Source: Cordilura impudica
Taxonomy: Eukaryota > Arthropoda > Insecta > Diptera > Scathophagidae
Assembly (NCBI GenBank): GCA_963682025.1
Contig: OY821520.1
Coordinates: 85,422,965-85,486,964 of the forward strand
DNA: 64,000 nt
Direction of reading: 5' to 3'
Translations under genes and position numbers: made by a program
Notes under the pieces: model-generated
Seen by the model: the letters and a program-made list of their open reading frames with translations, nothing else
Told to the model about the DNA's origin: nothing
The model's database searches: none
In this document: piece after piece, positions 46,723 through 59,674 of the stretch
How positions within the stretch are numbered: position 1 is the first letter of the stretch
Layout of the letters: each line of letters opens with the position of its first letter

Positions 46723-48279
46723 GTCTTCACCCATTGAGCATAAAAATCTTTTAATTTAAGACCTGGAGTTTAATTTCAAAGACAAATAGAGAAATGGGCA
46801 GCTCTTAATCGCTATAGAGAAAGACAAAAGGTCAATTATAGTTTCTGCGGTTAAGTTAAATATTTTTGAAGTTGCAAGCAACAAAAACACAGCAATACAC
46901 TTGTAGTACAGAATAGTAATTGGTGCAAATTTTTAAAGCTTTTTTTCCCTCAATAGAAAAATTTGTACGCTACACTTTTCTTTATTAAAGCTTATAAATT
47001 TTAATATAAATGCTTTCTTTAAAATATGAAATTTTATAAATAAAAAAATAATTTCTATAATTAGCACATACTTCCTTCTGTAATTTATTTTTAAATATCT
47101 TAATAAGGAATACAAATAAAAACTTTCATTTATTTATTAACACTTCTCTTGTTTTCTTCAACTACTTAGTCACTTCCATGAAATACTACTCGTATATGGT
47201 AAATTATAACTGTTCTTTTATGAAGTAATACGCCCAAATAAATAACGATGTTAATTGTTTTATTATATTTCTTAATACTTAATAGGCGATTGAACTTTTT
47301 TTATATAAATGGATAAGTATATATATTCATAATTTTTCATTCATATAAGCAATTAATACAACAAATCAAATATTTTATTTGGTAGGGAAAAAGTAGCAAA
47401 ATAATAAATTTAATTTGTTTAAGAAATGATAACAATAAATACTCGTACAATGTATATAAAAAAATCTATAATTTGTTAGCAACTGTTAAATTTTAAATAC
47501 AAATAAATCGTGTTGTTGGCTGCATTTCTTATATAAACAAACATCATACTCGACTTTCACTTCAAAGCAAAAAAATAAGAAAAAATATTAATAATCATTA
47601 AACCAAGTAAATGATTGAATATTACAAGTATTTTTAAATGTTTAATGTAATTTTTATATGTATATGAAATAGAAAAACATATATTAATATCTTAATTAAG
47701 TATTTGTTAAACTTAATTTATTGCAATTTTCTGTAATTTATATTTTCTAAATTCAATATGTTTACTTGCAACATATTTCGTTAAAAAAATGTCATAATAT
47801 TTAATTAACTTTAAACGAATTAGTAAAGGAATAACGAAATGAACACATACATTTATGGTGGCAATTTTTTTTAATACTCGTATGTATTTTCCTCGACAAC
47901 TCTCGCCATAAACAATTTAATTGCAAAAGTGTCTGCGGTGATTTTGTTAAAAACAAAATCATTAAACTGTTACAAATTTACTTTTTATTTACGAAATACA
48001 TTTATGCCAAATACGTCACACTCTTATTGTTCACAAACTTAAGTAATTTTTTTTTAAAGTTTTGCAAATGTGTTGATGTTGTTGTTCTAATTCTGATGTT
48101 AAATTTCTCTTGTAACAGTATTAAAATTAGTTTTGGAATACTATTTTAAATATAGTACTAAACTCTATTCATTTTTATTGGTAAAAGGAATTTTCTATAA
48201 ATAAAAGTTCTTCTGAGAATTTGTATGGAAAAAGGTTTTTCTTTTGCAGTTTCTCTAAATTGTGCTTATTCTTGTACTT
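46723..48279. other. AT-rich non-coding DNA
   Basis: No gene or complete repeat was recognised. Confidence 0.5.
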
Positions 48280-48280
48280 G

Positions 48281-48682
48281 CAATTGTAATTGTAATTGTA
48301 ATTGTAATTGTAATTATAATTATAATTGTAATTGTAATTGTAATTGTAATTGTAATTGTAATTGTAATTGTAATTGTAATTGTAATTGTAATTGTAATTG
48401 TAATTGTAATTGTAATTGTAATTGTAATTGTAATTGTAATTGTAATTGTAATTGTAATTGTAATTGTAATTGTAATTGTAATTGTAATTGTAATTGTAAT
48501 TGTAATTGTAATTGTAATTGTAATTGTAATTGTAATTGTAATTGTAATTGTAATTGTAATTGTAATTGTAATTGTAATTGTAATTGTAATTGTAATTGTA
48601 ATTGTAATTGTAATTGTAATTGTAATTGTAATTGTAATTGTAATTGTAATTGTAATTGTAATTGTAATTGTAATTGTAATTG
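48281..48682. repeat. ~400-bp nearly perfect hexanucleotide repeat (TTGTAA)n
   Basis: About 66 copies of TTGTAA, with one variant block near 48312-48328 (AATTATAATTATAATTG) and changed units at the right end. Because the period is divisible by 3, every frame gives long two-residue repeat frames (CN, YN, IV, IT). These are not genes. Confidence 0.97.
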
Positions 48683-48689
48683 CTATTGT

Positions 48690-51049
48690 ACTTGTATAAG
48701 GAATTCTCATTATAGAGGAAACTTTGCATCATTTTGTGTCTTTCACGGAGAAAGATACTAGTTTTTTAAAAGACATCATTTCGCTCAATTTATATCTTTG
48801 AGTGATACTCCTTCATGTCTTTCTTATATTTCGATAAATTTCAACCTTTCATATATACATAATTCACTTAATTTTTTGATAACAGTCTCAGTAAAATAAA
48901 CTCTTAATTGTGTACTAAATATTTTGACAGCTTACTACCCACACATTTTTCTTTGAATATTTCATGTTAGCAAAGAATCTGGTTCACATTTTTTTGCTGA
49001 GCAATGACATAAATAAAATATAAAAAATAAAAAATAAAACATCATTAAAAATGATTACCAGTTTCGCGGGCGAATTAAAATCTCTGTTGAAATGAAATCT
49101 GTTGTTGTATAAATGAATCAGTCAGTATTCAACAAAGATTATTATTATCTTTTCACCTGTCTTGTTGAAAATGCATTTATGCTATAGACATATTAGTGAA
49201 TTTTAATTTATAAGTTATTTTATATTGTCATATAAAATATTTAAAAATTTTTCCATTTGAATGATTCTTCGTTAGACACTAATGCGTGGTAATCGTTTAA
49301 AATCTGTGATATAAATAAATTGATGTTTGCTTTGTTTTTATTTTAATTTGCATTTCAAATTTGTGCTTTTGATAAAATAATAAATACGAAAATATTAATA
49401 TATATATATTTCAACGAGAATATAAACGAAAGTGAGTGCGAAATTAGCAATTTTGTATTATAAATAGAATTTAAATAACAAATTTGTGTTAAGGATTAAT
49501 GTTCTACTTCTTCACTTTTGCTTTTACTTTCACTTTAAGAATTATGCAATATTAATGAAGGGCATTACAATTTAATGATGCCATCATTTCCACTAAAAAA
49601 TAATATAAAAAATAATAATAATAAATAGAAATAACCATGACTGTATGGACGTTATGAAAACAAATCAGCCGTAAAAGATAAAATCTTGATTTTAAATTAA
49701 CACATGTCCAAAACCAACGTGTATTGTAAATATGTATGTATACTTAATATGAATAACGCCACCATGGAATGAAACACAAAAAAGCCGCTAAGTACAAATT
49801 AACCAAAAATTTATAAATTTTCTTGGAAGTTTTTGTCTTAATAAATTGATAAGACAATATTATATCTTATATAATTTTAAAGCAAATTTCTTCAATAACT
49901 AGACGTTCCGTTTGGCATCGCTAATTTCATATGGCTCAAAAATTAGAGCGGAGCCCATTGTGCACATGATTACTTTATTCAGTAGCAACATATACACACT
50001 CTATTAACAATACACCAAACCCACCAAAATACTGTCAACAATACTGACAGTAACCAGTAACTAACGACTACATTTACCTACTTGACTATTTCTCGATTGT
50101 TGAAAATCTCGATCAGAGCCGGCCTATCAGTGTCTGTTTTGAAATGTACTTGGTCACATTTTGTTGGCATACTATGAAGTAGATTTCTGACACAAGACAT
50201 GGAATGAAGTGAAGTCAAGTGATTACAAATTTGACTGGTGTTTGTTGTGAATTTGTTATTTTTGTAGCATTAGTGTTGTTGTTGTCGTCGATACTGCTTC
50301 TGTTGTTATAAGCATAAATGCAGTTATTGTTATTAGTAATGTTGCTTAATTTCTAATGTTGTTTCTTATTCAGTAAAACTAGATAATTTTATTGTTGTTT
50401 AAAAAAATGCTAAGGTAGGCCAACGACAGCAACAACAAAAATAAACTTAAAAGTACATAATTAACAATTATGTATTTTTTTTTAGATTAAATCTTTAATT
50501 AAAGTTACTACAATATTATTGTTAGATTTCTAATTATGACAAATACGTTGATTAAATAAATATTGACTGATTAAGTATTAAGGTAACACAAATGTTTTAA
50601 CAATTAAAAAAAAAAAAAAAACAATTACTGGCCTGCTTCAGTAAGAAATTTTAAACGTGTAAATACGAAAATTATATTGACAACACTCATTTTTGTTTCT
50701 GTTTTTCAAATAAGTTTTCTAGTCGTTCATATGAATCACGTCTCCTTAACTTCAGGCACTTAATATGATACTTCATTTTTTCTACATTGAAATATGGAAT
50801 CGTAAATAGTTAATTATTCCTTATTTCACTATAACATCTAGTAATGTCGGCCTGTCTATTTGTTTGTTTTATTCATAGTCATGATTTTTGGTTAAAATAT
50901 AATTTATAACACCGTGGAATATTTTTGGGGTCATTGTCTTGGGGGGTGAGAAATTCAGGCTGAAAATAGCCAAATCTCTAAAGGGTTTGGCATTCTCGGA
51001 CCAAACTTTTTTTATGATAATTTCTCATTTCTTCAGCAAAATTAAATAT
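48690..51049. other. AT-rich non-coding DNA
   Basis: No gene recognised. The segment 49900-50130 is less AT-rich (TTCCGTTTGGCATCGC, CAACAATACTGACAGTAACC) but has no open frame or matching end. Confidence 0.5.
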
Positions 51050-51427
51050 ATAATCTACAACATTAATAGGCGGGGCAATTTCTTGTGACCGATGTAACTT
51101 TGTCAATTTTACCCCGACTTTGTCTATTCATACTTCATTTGAAAGGTATTTCTTTTTAGCTGTCCACCAGACTTACAGATTTTTACACTTTTTTTTTGAA
51201 GTAAAATGCATTTAAAGTTGCTATTAACACATACAAAAAATTATACAATGCTGTGTGTGTTTATTAAATTTGTTACTGTGTTTCCAAAAATTGTGTATGA
51301 AAAGCCCTGTCTTAAATGGAAAAATAATTTTGGACATAAACCAATAACGACAATAAAGAAATCGATATTTATATAGTGTTGAATTGTGAATTTGCCCTTG
51401 AATTTCGAGGCCTGGGCTCTGCTAGTT
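51050..51427 (-). repeat. B-family dispersed repeat, diverged
   Basis: It starts AACATTAATAGGCGGGGCAA and TTTCTTGTGACCGATG, and ends CTTGAATTTCGAGGCCTG, CTCTGCTAG. Same order and orientation as the copy at 45940. Confidence 0.78.
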
Positions 51428-52265
51428 TTTATTAATATACCAATTTAAAGATGGAAGAAAAACTACGGATGGATGTTTGATGGATATTTCTGACTATGTT
51501 ATGTTATTCAAATAATCGATAAACAAAAGGGGGAAAATGACAATTTTTAAAGATTTCCTTCGATAAAATTAGTTCAACTTGATTTGCTGAAGAATGAAAT
51601 GGGAAATCATCAACTGTTCCTGAAAAACTAAAAGCTAACTGAAAAAGGTCATGAAAAAGTATGGCCTAATAATGCCAAATATTTGAAGGTTTTACTATTC
51701 TGGCCTAGTACTTTCATCTCCAAGAATGGCTGTCACACTGTGTAATGTTCAAAAGTAGCCAAATCGGTTGCAGGTCTTTTAATCTCAGAATTCAAATTTG
51801 TTAAATGTTTTAATTAAAAGTAAAAAATAATAGTATTTATAGCTAAAAAAAATTTCAGAGAGATGGAAAACTATTGATATAATAATTTTTTTTTGATCAA
51901 AAAAAAAAAAAATTCTAGGGGAAGAAATGTTCAATAAAAAAATAATTTTTATGTTTTTTTTTATTTCAATAATTTAAAGTTATCTACTTAAAATATAAAA
52001 CGTTAAAAAAAAAAATTCGGAAAAAAAATTTAATCGAAATTTTAAGCGAAAATATATTTCGTCCAAGTTTTTTTTCTCAAAATAATTTAATTCAGATATT
52101 TTAGCGGAAAAAAATTTTGTAGAAAATTTTTTAAATAGAAAAATATCAGATAGCAGATTTTTTGGTTAAAAAAAAAATAAAATAATAAATGAAAATAAAA
52201 AGAGGAGAAGAATTGTTTTTCGATGAAAATAAAAATTATTTTGACTGTTTGACTGTTATGTTGAC
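51428..52265. other. Non-coding DNA left of the third Transib
   Basis: No gene. GACTATGTTATGTTATTCAA and ATAATCGAT at 51491-51520 recalls a phrase at 6150 (GACTATGTTATGTTATTCAA), pointing to another shared but unresolved repeat. Confidence 0.5.
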
Positions 52266-52270
52266 CATTG

Positions 52271-54999
52271 CACACTAGGTCAAATGGGCAATTTAGCAGT
52301 GCTAAATTATTAACAGCAAAAATATCCACATTGTTAAATGTAAATGTTAACTTAAAGTTAACAAATATAAGGATTAATTATATAAAAAAAAATTAATATT
52401 AACCCATTAACGACCTTTAACCCTTCAGAGGTAAAAAAACAAAATTTTTTTCAAATTATATTTTAGTTAGAAAATTCGTGGTATTTGAAAGTATATTTTC
52501 AGTGCAGCTCATTGTCCAATACTAAATTCTACAAAGCGTTTGCATACTCTGCATTAAAATAGATGCTTTCATCGATTTCGTCGTCTAGATCGGTGTTTTC
52601 CATCGTGTTTTCAAAACAAAGCAATTCTATTGCTTCATGTGGAAGTTGCGAAGATTTTCGTTGTTGAACCCGTTTTGAAATATTTTTCTATGAAATAAGG
52701 GGGTCGGAAGCATCGAGAGCTCCGAAAGGTTATTAGAGCTCCGAAAGGTTATTAGTGCGGCTGTTTGTTCGAGCGTGATGCAATCTATCCGATTTATAGA
52801 CCTTGTGACGCGATTCTGCAGTAGTTTCCTCAAAGTACCCAACTGGTAAGGTGTTTTCGATAATGTGCTTTGAATGCACCAGAACCTTATGTACCGACGC
52901 CGTAAAGGGCAACCAAGTTTATAGTTTCTGAAACAGGTGACCCGTTTGGAAGCAATTCGTTTGAAATTTGGACTAATTGATGGGAAACATGCACGAAAGT
53001 CATATCAATATGACATGATTAGTGAAAGCCCGGCGCGCAGTGTTGCCGTCATTTGTGCTACCGAAACTTTCAACTTTAGGCATATCCACCTTAAGGCCGA
53101 GCTCTGTGCAAAAAGCATCTTGATTACTCCTCTTTCTGTTGGAAACAGCTAACTTCTCATCTTCTGTTCGTATTTGCCATTTCTTAATAAAACACTTATA
53201 CCCTAAATACCAAATGAACTCAAAGAAACGGATCCATTCTTTTCCACGAAATTTTGGAATAGCACCACAAATAGGGCAAGCTTGATTCGATTTGATTCCC
53301 GCCAAAGCACTAAGCACCTTCCCATCAATGAGTGTCAAATATAGTTTGAAGGATACTTCAACAATTTTCCCCTCTCCGATGAATATTTGTATTTTTTCCA
53401 AAGAATCAATTTCCTTTTTCAAATTCAAATCCTCTTTCAAAATTGTATCTTTTGTTTCCTTAACGTATTCTAATTTAATTGGTCCACAAAATCTTACAGA
53501 TTGAGCAGTACGGTTGTTCCAAATATGCGTTCCAGAAGGAAGTACTAGTCTCAACGGGATCATCGTTGTCGCTAAAAACGAGGAATCGGAATTCTGCGAG
53601 TTTCTGGGATAATTAAATGTTTGCTTAAATTGTGCTTGTCCTGTGCTGCTGTCAAAACTGTAACTTAATATAAGCTCTGTAGTCAAGTAATTTAATTTTC
53701 ATTCTGCATAAGACGCTCGAAAACGTCGTTTTGCATCTTAACGATCATTTGAGCTGTATGTTTCAAAAGTGACTTTAAAGGAACTTTTGCTACTGTATCG
53801 GTGACGCTTATACCATCTGGTCGGCATTGCAACTTCACAGCCTCAACTTCACTGTAATGAGGATTAATGTCGCAGTTCCTATTTTTACTTTCATTTCGAA
53901 TAGCGTTATATTGCTCTTTCGTGAAGCTATTGTCGAGAAGGAATGTCAATGCTTCATTCGCAGAAAGTGGCACAGGATCTTTCGGTTTTTCAGCGCACAA
54001 TTTTCTCATTTTACATGGTCGGACTTTTAAATGTTTCCGAAAGACCTGCAACCAAGTTTACATCCCCTTATCTACGGGCCGAGGTAACTGCTGCACGAAC
54101 TTATAAATTTGTTTCGACGATGCATTATGCTGCAAGTTCTGCTGATGCCTTTCTTTTTCCGTCATTCGATTTGTCAACATATCGGACTTTTGGACGACCA
54201 GGTGCCTTATAAGACGGAGCTTGTAGCGCAAAAACTATTTCAGACTGGAGCCAGGGATCAACACGAATATTTGATTCTTTTCTTCCTAATCTGCCCCATT
54301 TTTTTGCCAAATACTTGCAAAATTTGGAAACCCTTTCTTCAACTGGCTCCTCATCTTTAGAAATTTCTGCATCGCCAAATTTTTCCAAAATATACTTAAC
54401 AAGAACCCCTTGCTTGTTTTCTTTCATGCTGCCTTTCAGCCAAATGTCGAACAACTCCATTTTTTTTTGATAGCGAGGTATCCTAGCAAAAACGCTGTCA
54501 TTTATAACTCGCACTTTTGCGACAGTTGAAATAAAAAAAAAAAAAAAAAATGAATTTCTAATGCTTACATTTATTCATTTTTCTTTACTTCTTAGAGGGC
54601 AGAGGAGGACGAGGCCTTAAAAGCCTGCTATCTTTCAATATACATGAAATTTTTTTGGTTATGTTGAAAAGCTGACTATTCTGAACTAAAACACAAATAA
54701 TTTTCGGACTTTTTAATTAAAAACCTAAATACTTACTTATTTTGTTGTTTACCATTTAACACTTTCCCAAAGTTTTGGCCATATTGCAACAAAACCAACT
54801 ACGTGAAGGGTTTAACGAAAACACTCTAATAGCGTGACTTTAACACAACGTTGCCAACGTGAATTTGGGGTTCCATAAAAAAAAGGCAAACTGTTATCGC
54901 TAAGAGTATTTTTATCGTGATGGCATCACAAAAATATCAAAAACGCCTAATGTGGACACTCGATTTAGCACGGCTATTCTAGTCATTTGACCTAGTGTG
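52271..54999 (-). mobile_element. Divergent Transib-like element (2729 bp) with CACACTAGG ends
   Basis: Both ends read inward CACACTAGGTCAAATG, and the similarity continues for about 37 bp to GTGCTAAAT. The 5-bp flanks are CATTG (left) and GATTG (right), four of five identical, so a decayed 5-bp duplication. The transposase is on the minus strand. Its ends differ from the CACAGTG ends of the two other Transib copies but keep the CAC start. The right flank is a C-family repeat. Confidence 0.85.
52640..54514 (-). pseudogene. Transib-like transposase, divergent lineage, frameshifted
   Basis: The N-terminal domain begins near MRVINDSVFARIPRYQKKME (54514), followed by KYLAKKWGRLGRKESN and the basic segment GRPKVRYVDKSNDGKRK. 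The core has SFDSSTGQAQFKQTF (first catalytic Asp, codon at 53653), LTLIDGKVLSAL (second, 53326), ACPICGAI (C-x2-C), then VHKVLVHSKHIIENTLP (H-x4-H) and EETTAESRHK (Glu, near 52790). The order matches RAG1 and the copy at 15876-17852, but sequence identity is low. Frameshifts lie near 54125-54050, 53690 and 53000. A 19-bp duplication, AGCTCCGAAAGGTTATTAG twice in a row at 52721-52758, shifts the frame near the end. Confidence 0.85.
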
Positions 55000-55002
55000 G
55001 AT

Positions 55003-55490
55003 TGGGCAGAGGGTATCAGTGTGTCATTCCGTTTATAACGCGGAACATGAATTTGCTATTCCATAAAGTATATATATAATCTTCATCCTTGTAGCAACTC
55101 GAGTGGATATAGTGAGCCCGCCCGTCCGTCTGTCTGTTTTTCTGTCTATTGAAATCACGCTCATTCACAAAAAAAAACAATTTACATGTGAAAGCTTAGA
55201 TCAATATTGCTTATTAGTATTTCGAACAAAGTGGTATTTAAAATGGGGTAAATCGGACATCCTTGTGCCAAGGTATGTCCTAAAATATAGAGACACCTCT
55301 AAAAACATTTTAAAAATTCAGTGTGTTTGTTGTAATACTTCATTATTAAGCTTATCAAATTGTTTACTTTTTCAAATATTTTATTCACAATTGTTATGGA
55401 TGGTGCACTAAATTCAGTTATTGATATTAACGTAATACCTAGGTGAAGGGTATGAAAGATTCGGCATAGCCGAATTTAACACTCTTAAAT
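55003..55490 (-). repeat. C-family dispersed repeat
   Basis: In reverse: GAGTGTTAAATTCGGCTATG and CCGAATCTTTCATACCC at the right, (GGAC)n near 55115, and CACTGATACCCTCTGCCC at the left, beside the Transib end. Confidence 0.8.
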
Positions 55491-56500
55491 GGTTTTACTC
55501 AAAATGTTTGTACATAATTTTTTTTAGGGACAGATTTGTTTTTCAATGAAAACAAATTGTAAGTGAAAATTCTTATCGTTAGTTTTTTGTCTCAAAATAA
55601 TTTTTTTCGGATCCAAAATTTAAAAAATTAATAAAAAAAAAAAATTAATTTATTAATATCTTGTTCACGGATTATCTTATTAATATCTTCAGCATACTAA
55701 AACTACGATTTGAAAGTCATATGTGCTTTACTGAACATTTTTCTCTTTCATTTAATTCACACTCCACTCGTTGGTGACAACTTGTCATGGAATCGGTCTG
55801 CCTTTCTTTCTATTGAAAGCACCGTTTTGATTTCACAATAATTTATTTGGCTTTAACAAAGAAAACGACTGCACAAATCTAGAGTTTAGGAAATAAATTG
55901 TTATGAACGGCGAGAGAATTGACGTTGTTTCAACAACATATTTGTGTAACTGATAATAACACTTTACCTTGGTCGAACCACATTAACACGACTGTGGGTC
56001 AATGAAACTGGAGAATCTTTTCAAATTTATGCAAATTTTTTCATTGTATGATATTAATGGTCACGCAAAACTTTACCAATTTTTTATATATAACCAAAAA
56101 AATTGTTTTATATCAAATTTATGTTTGTGGATAAATTTTTATGAACAATTAACTATAAGCTCTATATTGATGACCTTTTAATATGTGTTACTAGTGATTT
56201 CAGTTTTCAACATAATATTTTTTCGAAAGAATTTATTGGAATCCAAAGGACATTAAAAGATGAAGCTTTAAAAAAGTATTATTAATGTCCTTTTTTTTGT
56301 GATATGATAACATACAAATATGCTTTAAATTCACCCTCATTTGCCTTCAAATTTGATTCTTTACATGAAAGTATTTATTCGAAGATTTAAAATGCATTTA
56401 TTTATTCATTTATTTATTTATTTATTGAGTCTACTAATTTACATTTTACAGACTTATATAAAATTATTATAATAAAAACTATATCTTTGATACATATATC
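55491..56500. other. AT-rich non-coding DNA
   Basis: No gene seen. A short (TTTA)n tract lies at 56398-56425. Confidence 0.5.
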
Positions 56501-56949
56501 TAAATTAAATATTTGAAATTAGTTTAATTTAAAATTATTTTTATTTAAACTAAAATCCAATAATGGCAAGAAATTGTTACAAAGGTTTAAGCATCTCCCA
56601 ATTGGTTCATTTGTCCCATAATTTGTTCTGTGCAAATCCCCACAAAACATTTGTTCATGACACAAAACATGGGACGGACTATATATATTCACAAGATTAG
56701 ATAAATAGTCAAATTTAATCTCACTTGATAAAATATCAAAAATGAAAGTTATAGAAAAAGATGATCTACGATCTTTTGAAGATTGCAGACCCAGTAATTT
56801 ACGCCTACTTTCATATGAAGGTATTACACCAGCCCAATATATTTTTTGAAAGAATATTTCGTGAAAACGTTAGACAATTTGGAAAATCATTAATAAAGAT
56901 TAAAAATAGTAATGGGCCCAAATGAATACCTTGTGGAATACCTGAGAAC

Positions 56950-59666
56950 CAGAGTTGTTCGAATTTAATACATTACATTTTTTACGTAATTTTTTACGTG
57001 CTGAATTATTTACATTTTTTAGGTAAAAAATGTAATTAAAGTAAAAAATTCCTAACCTTATTCTAAACATAATTAGTGACAGATTTTGTGATTAAAGCAA
57101 TTTTATGTATTCTTTTCCCTATATTGTGGCAGTAAATAATTGCTCTTAACAAACACCTGATATGATGCGCTCGTAAAATAAACGAATATCTGAGAAATAC
57201 ATATAATCAAAGAAAATTATTTTTGTTTTTTTTTTTATCATTTATGCTTTTTATTTGTAGATAAAAATGTAAGTAATTTATAATAAATTCGAACGAAAGT
57301 TACTATTCACATGAATTTGAAGAAATATTTAAAAAAAAAAAATCTATTGTATACATGAAGCTTTACGAATTTAATTTTTAATCATAGCCATCATAGCCAT
57401 CATGCATGAACTAATTTTTTGGAATGTTCAAAAGATAATCTGTTCCTGAGAGAACTATGAACCTGTCCCCAATTGGAGAACAATCTCTCGATTTGCGCCG
57501 ACGATGCTGGAATGTTGAGGAGTTTCATCGCCAACAAAGCTAAGTTTTTGTGTCTAATTTCAGCTGTCGCCCAAAAAACATCACTTTTTATAATATCTTT
57601 ATCGTAAAGAGTGGAAAATATACCAGATTTGTTTTTAAAATTGCACCAATCTTCTAAACCATCACCATTTAAGTTTTCGAGGATGAATTCGTTTATCATG
57701 TCAATGTGATTTTCTTTTAATACGCAATTATCATAAAATGGATGCAAGTAATATGCAGTTAAAGCATACTTAGTTAGAGCAATTTTACACCTTTTCTCGA
57801 ATTTTTCCAAGCAGCTTAAGGGAATGTTAATGGTTTCAAATTTCAGCCAAAGACGCGCAGCATCTGCAATGGAAGCTTCCTTTTTCTGGCATACATTAAT
57901 AATTTCGCAAATATGATCTAATAAATCTTTTTTTTGTTTACATTTGCAATAAATTCATCATCAAATACCAGTTTAGATACAGAGGATTTAACCTTTCTTG
58001 GTTGTTCGTTTATAATAATTTGTTTCATATGCTGCAAATTCGAGAGAAGGCTTTGGCAAGCGTCACGGTTAGAACACCAGCGGGTTTCACAAGCTAGCTT
58101 CATACGCCTGCCACTCAAGTCCAAAATAGATTTTTCTAAATCGCTATTTTTAAATTCTTTTAAAATTGAATTGACGTCATCCATGATGCTTTTATTTGTC
58201 ACATCTTTTGCTAGTAAATTTGCTATGTGACTGTTGCAGGTGTTATGCCAAAGAACGTCTTGCAAATTTTTTCTCATGCGTACCATAGGACGTGCATTGT
58301 CTGACACTACGGCGTATACATTGGTGTCATATAAAGTTTTGGCTATATCGATAGATTCAGTTACAATACTGAACAGTTTATCCGCTGTCTCTGATTCTCC
58401 AGTGCAATCCCAGGCGTTGACAAAACATCCAATGGATTCACTGAAAGAAGTCGTGTTGTGAATCATGCATACTACCGCTTTGCCATTACTGGATGTACTT
58501 TTCCACCCATCGATTAATAAAACTGAATTCTTGGGTAAAATAGATCGTGACTGCTCTAGACAGTCTTCATATACTTCCGGTTAGTCAACGTTTTCCTGTT
58601 TGGAATATTTTTCACATAAGCCGGGCGGAGTGTTTTTACCATTTCACGAAAATGCGTGGACTCAATTTTGTGAAGCGGTATGTTGTCTCCAAAAAAAAAT
58701 TTCGCAATGGAAGCATCAACTTTGGCAATTTCAGCTCTGGATATGGTATCAAGGAATGGTTTCATATCATTTGGTTTATTTCTCTTTTTCTTTTCTAAGA
58801 ATGTAAATAACGTGGATTGATTTGGCGATGACGGGGTAGCTGGTGGATTTAGATTTAAGTAAGATGATGATGAAACCAAACCCAGTGACGATTTTGATAG
58901 CAAAGATGATGACGACGATTGCAAAGAGTTTGTTGGATCTTGTAAGTTCAGCGAATGTAAACTATTTGCCGCTTTCAAAGGCGTAGACTGAAAATTTTAT
59001 ACCTAAAATGAATGAAAAATGTTTTATCCACGTTTTCAAATTATTAAAAATATTTACAAATATTTGATCGTCGCAATTGTCTTGAATACAGATAATATCT
59101 GCATTTTCGAAATCAATCATATTCTCTTCCGAAATATGTGAGATATCCATTGTAGAATCAACTACATCATGGTACTTTTTTCTAACACATGGTCATGAAC
59201 GCGGCCATTAAAATTCAACTATAGAAAAACTTACCGATGGGCAATTAAACGCGAACGAGCGGTATTGTGCAAAGTCTTTTTACAAACATTACAAAATGCA
59301 TAGTATAGTTTTTTTATTTTTATCTTTTAAAACATCAAAATTTAACTCAGAAACATTAGTAGTTTGCGGTCTGCCTGCCATTTTTACATTAAGTGTCAAA
59401 TGTCAGTGCTGCCATATAAAAAAAAATAAGTGCTTCTGTGCCTTTATTTTAATTGTGCCATTTCATTTCAGTGTTCCTATGTAAAAAAAAAAAGTATAAA
59501 AGGTTTCAGTTTACTCATATTTAGTGTTGCGATTTTTTTTTATATTTATTACATTATTTGGAATATTTTACATTTTTTACGTATTTTTTACATTTTATAC
59601 GCATTTTTACATTTTTTACGGTAAAAACGTAAAAAATAATTTTTTACATGAATTTTCACAACTCTG
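56950..59666 (-). mobile_element. hAT transposon (2717 bp) with 8-bp target duplication
   Basis: Both ends read inward CAGAGTTGT. Identical 8-bp CTGAGAAC repeats flank it (56942-56949 and 59667-59674). Subterminal DNA carries repeated TTTTTTACGT and ACGTAAAAAA motifs on both sides, probably transposase binding sites. The interior has a multi-exon, broken transposase gene on the minus strand. It is inserted in the conserved GIPQG(I)HLGP motif region of a LINE reverse transcriptase, and removing it restores that motif. Confidence 0.93.
57400..59381 (-). pseudogene. hAT transposase with introns, frameshifted
   Basis: The probable start is MAGRPQTTNVSELNFDVLKD (59381). After an A-run frameshift, FCNVCKKTLHNTARSRLIAH gives a BED zinc finger. 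Exon 1 ends at 59235 before GTAAGT. A short exon includes MDISHISEENMIDF (59150), then an acceptor TTTTCAG precedes STPLKAANSLHSL (58988). The DUF659-like block IAKFFFGDNIPLHKIES and LRPAYVKNIPNR, SDNARPM (catalytic Asp region), CNSHIANLLAKDV and CETRWCSNRDAC follow. IERLFSNWGQVHSSLRNRLS is the C-terminal dimerisation block. Frameshifts near 58580 and 57920 kill it. It is a different hAT lineage from the one at 8262. Confidence 0.85.
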
Positions 59667-59674
59667 CTGAGAAC

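Noticed and set aside
48175..48761. Long open frames of alternating CN, YN, IV or IT residues on both strands
   Set aside because: They are produced by the (TTGTAA)n repeat, whose period is a multiple of 3; there is no start context, domain or codon bias.
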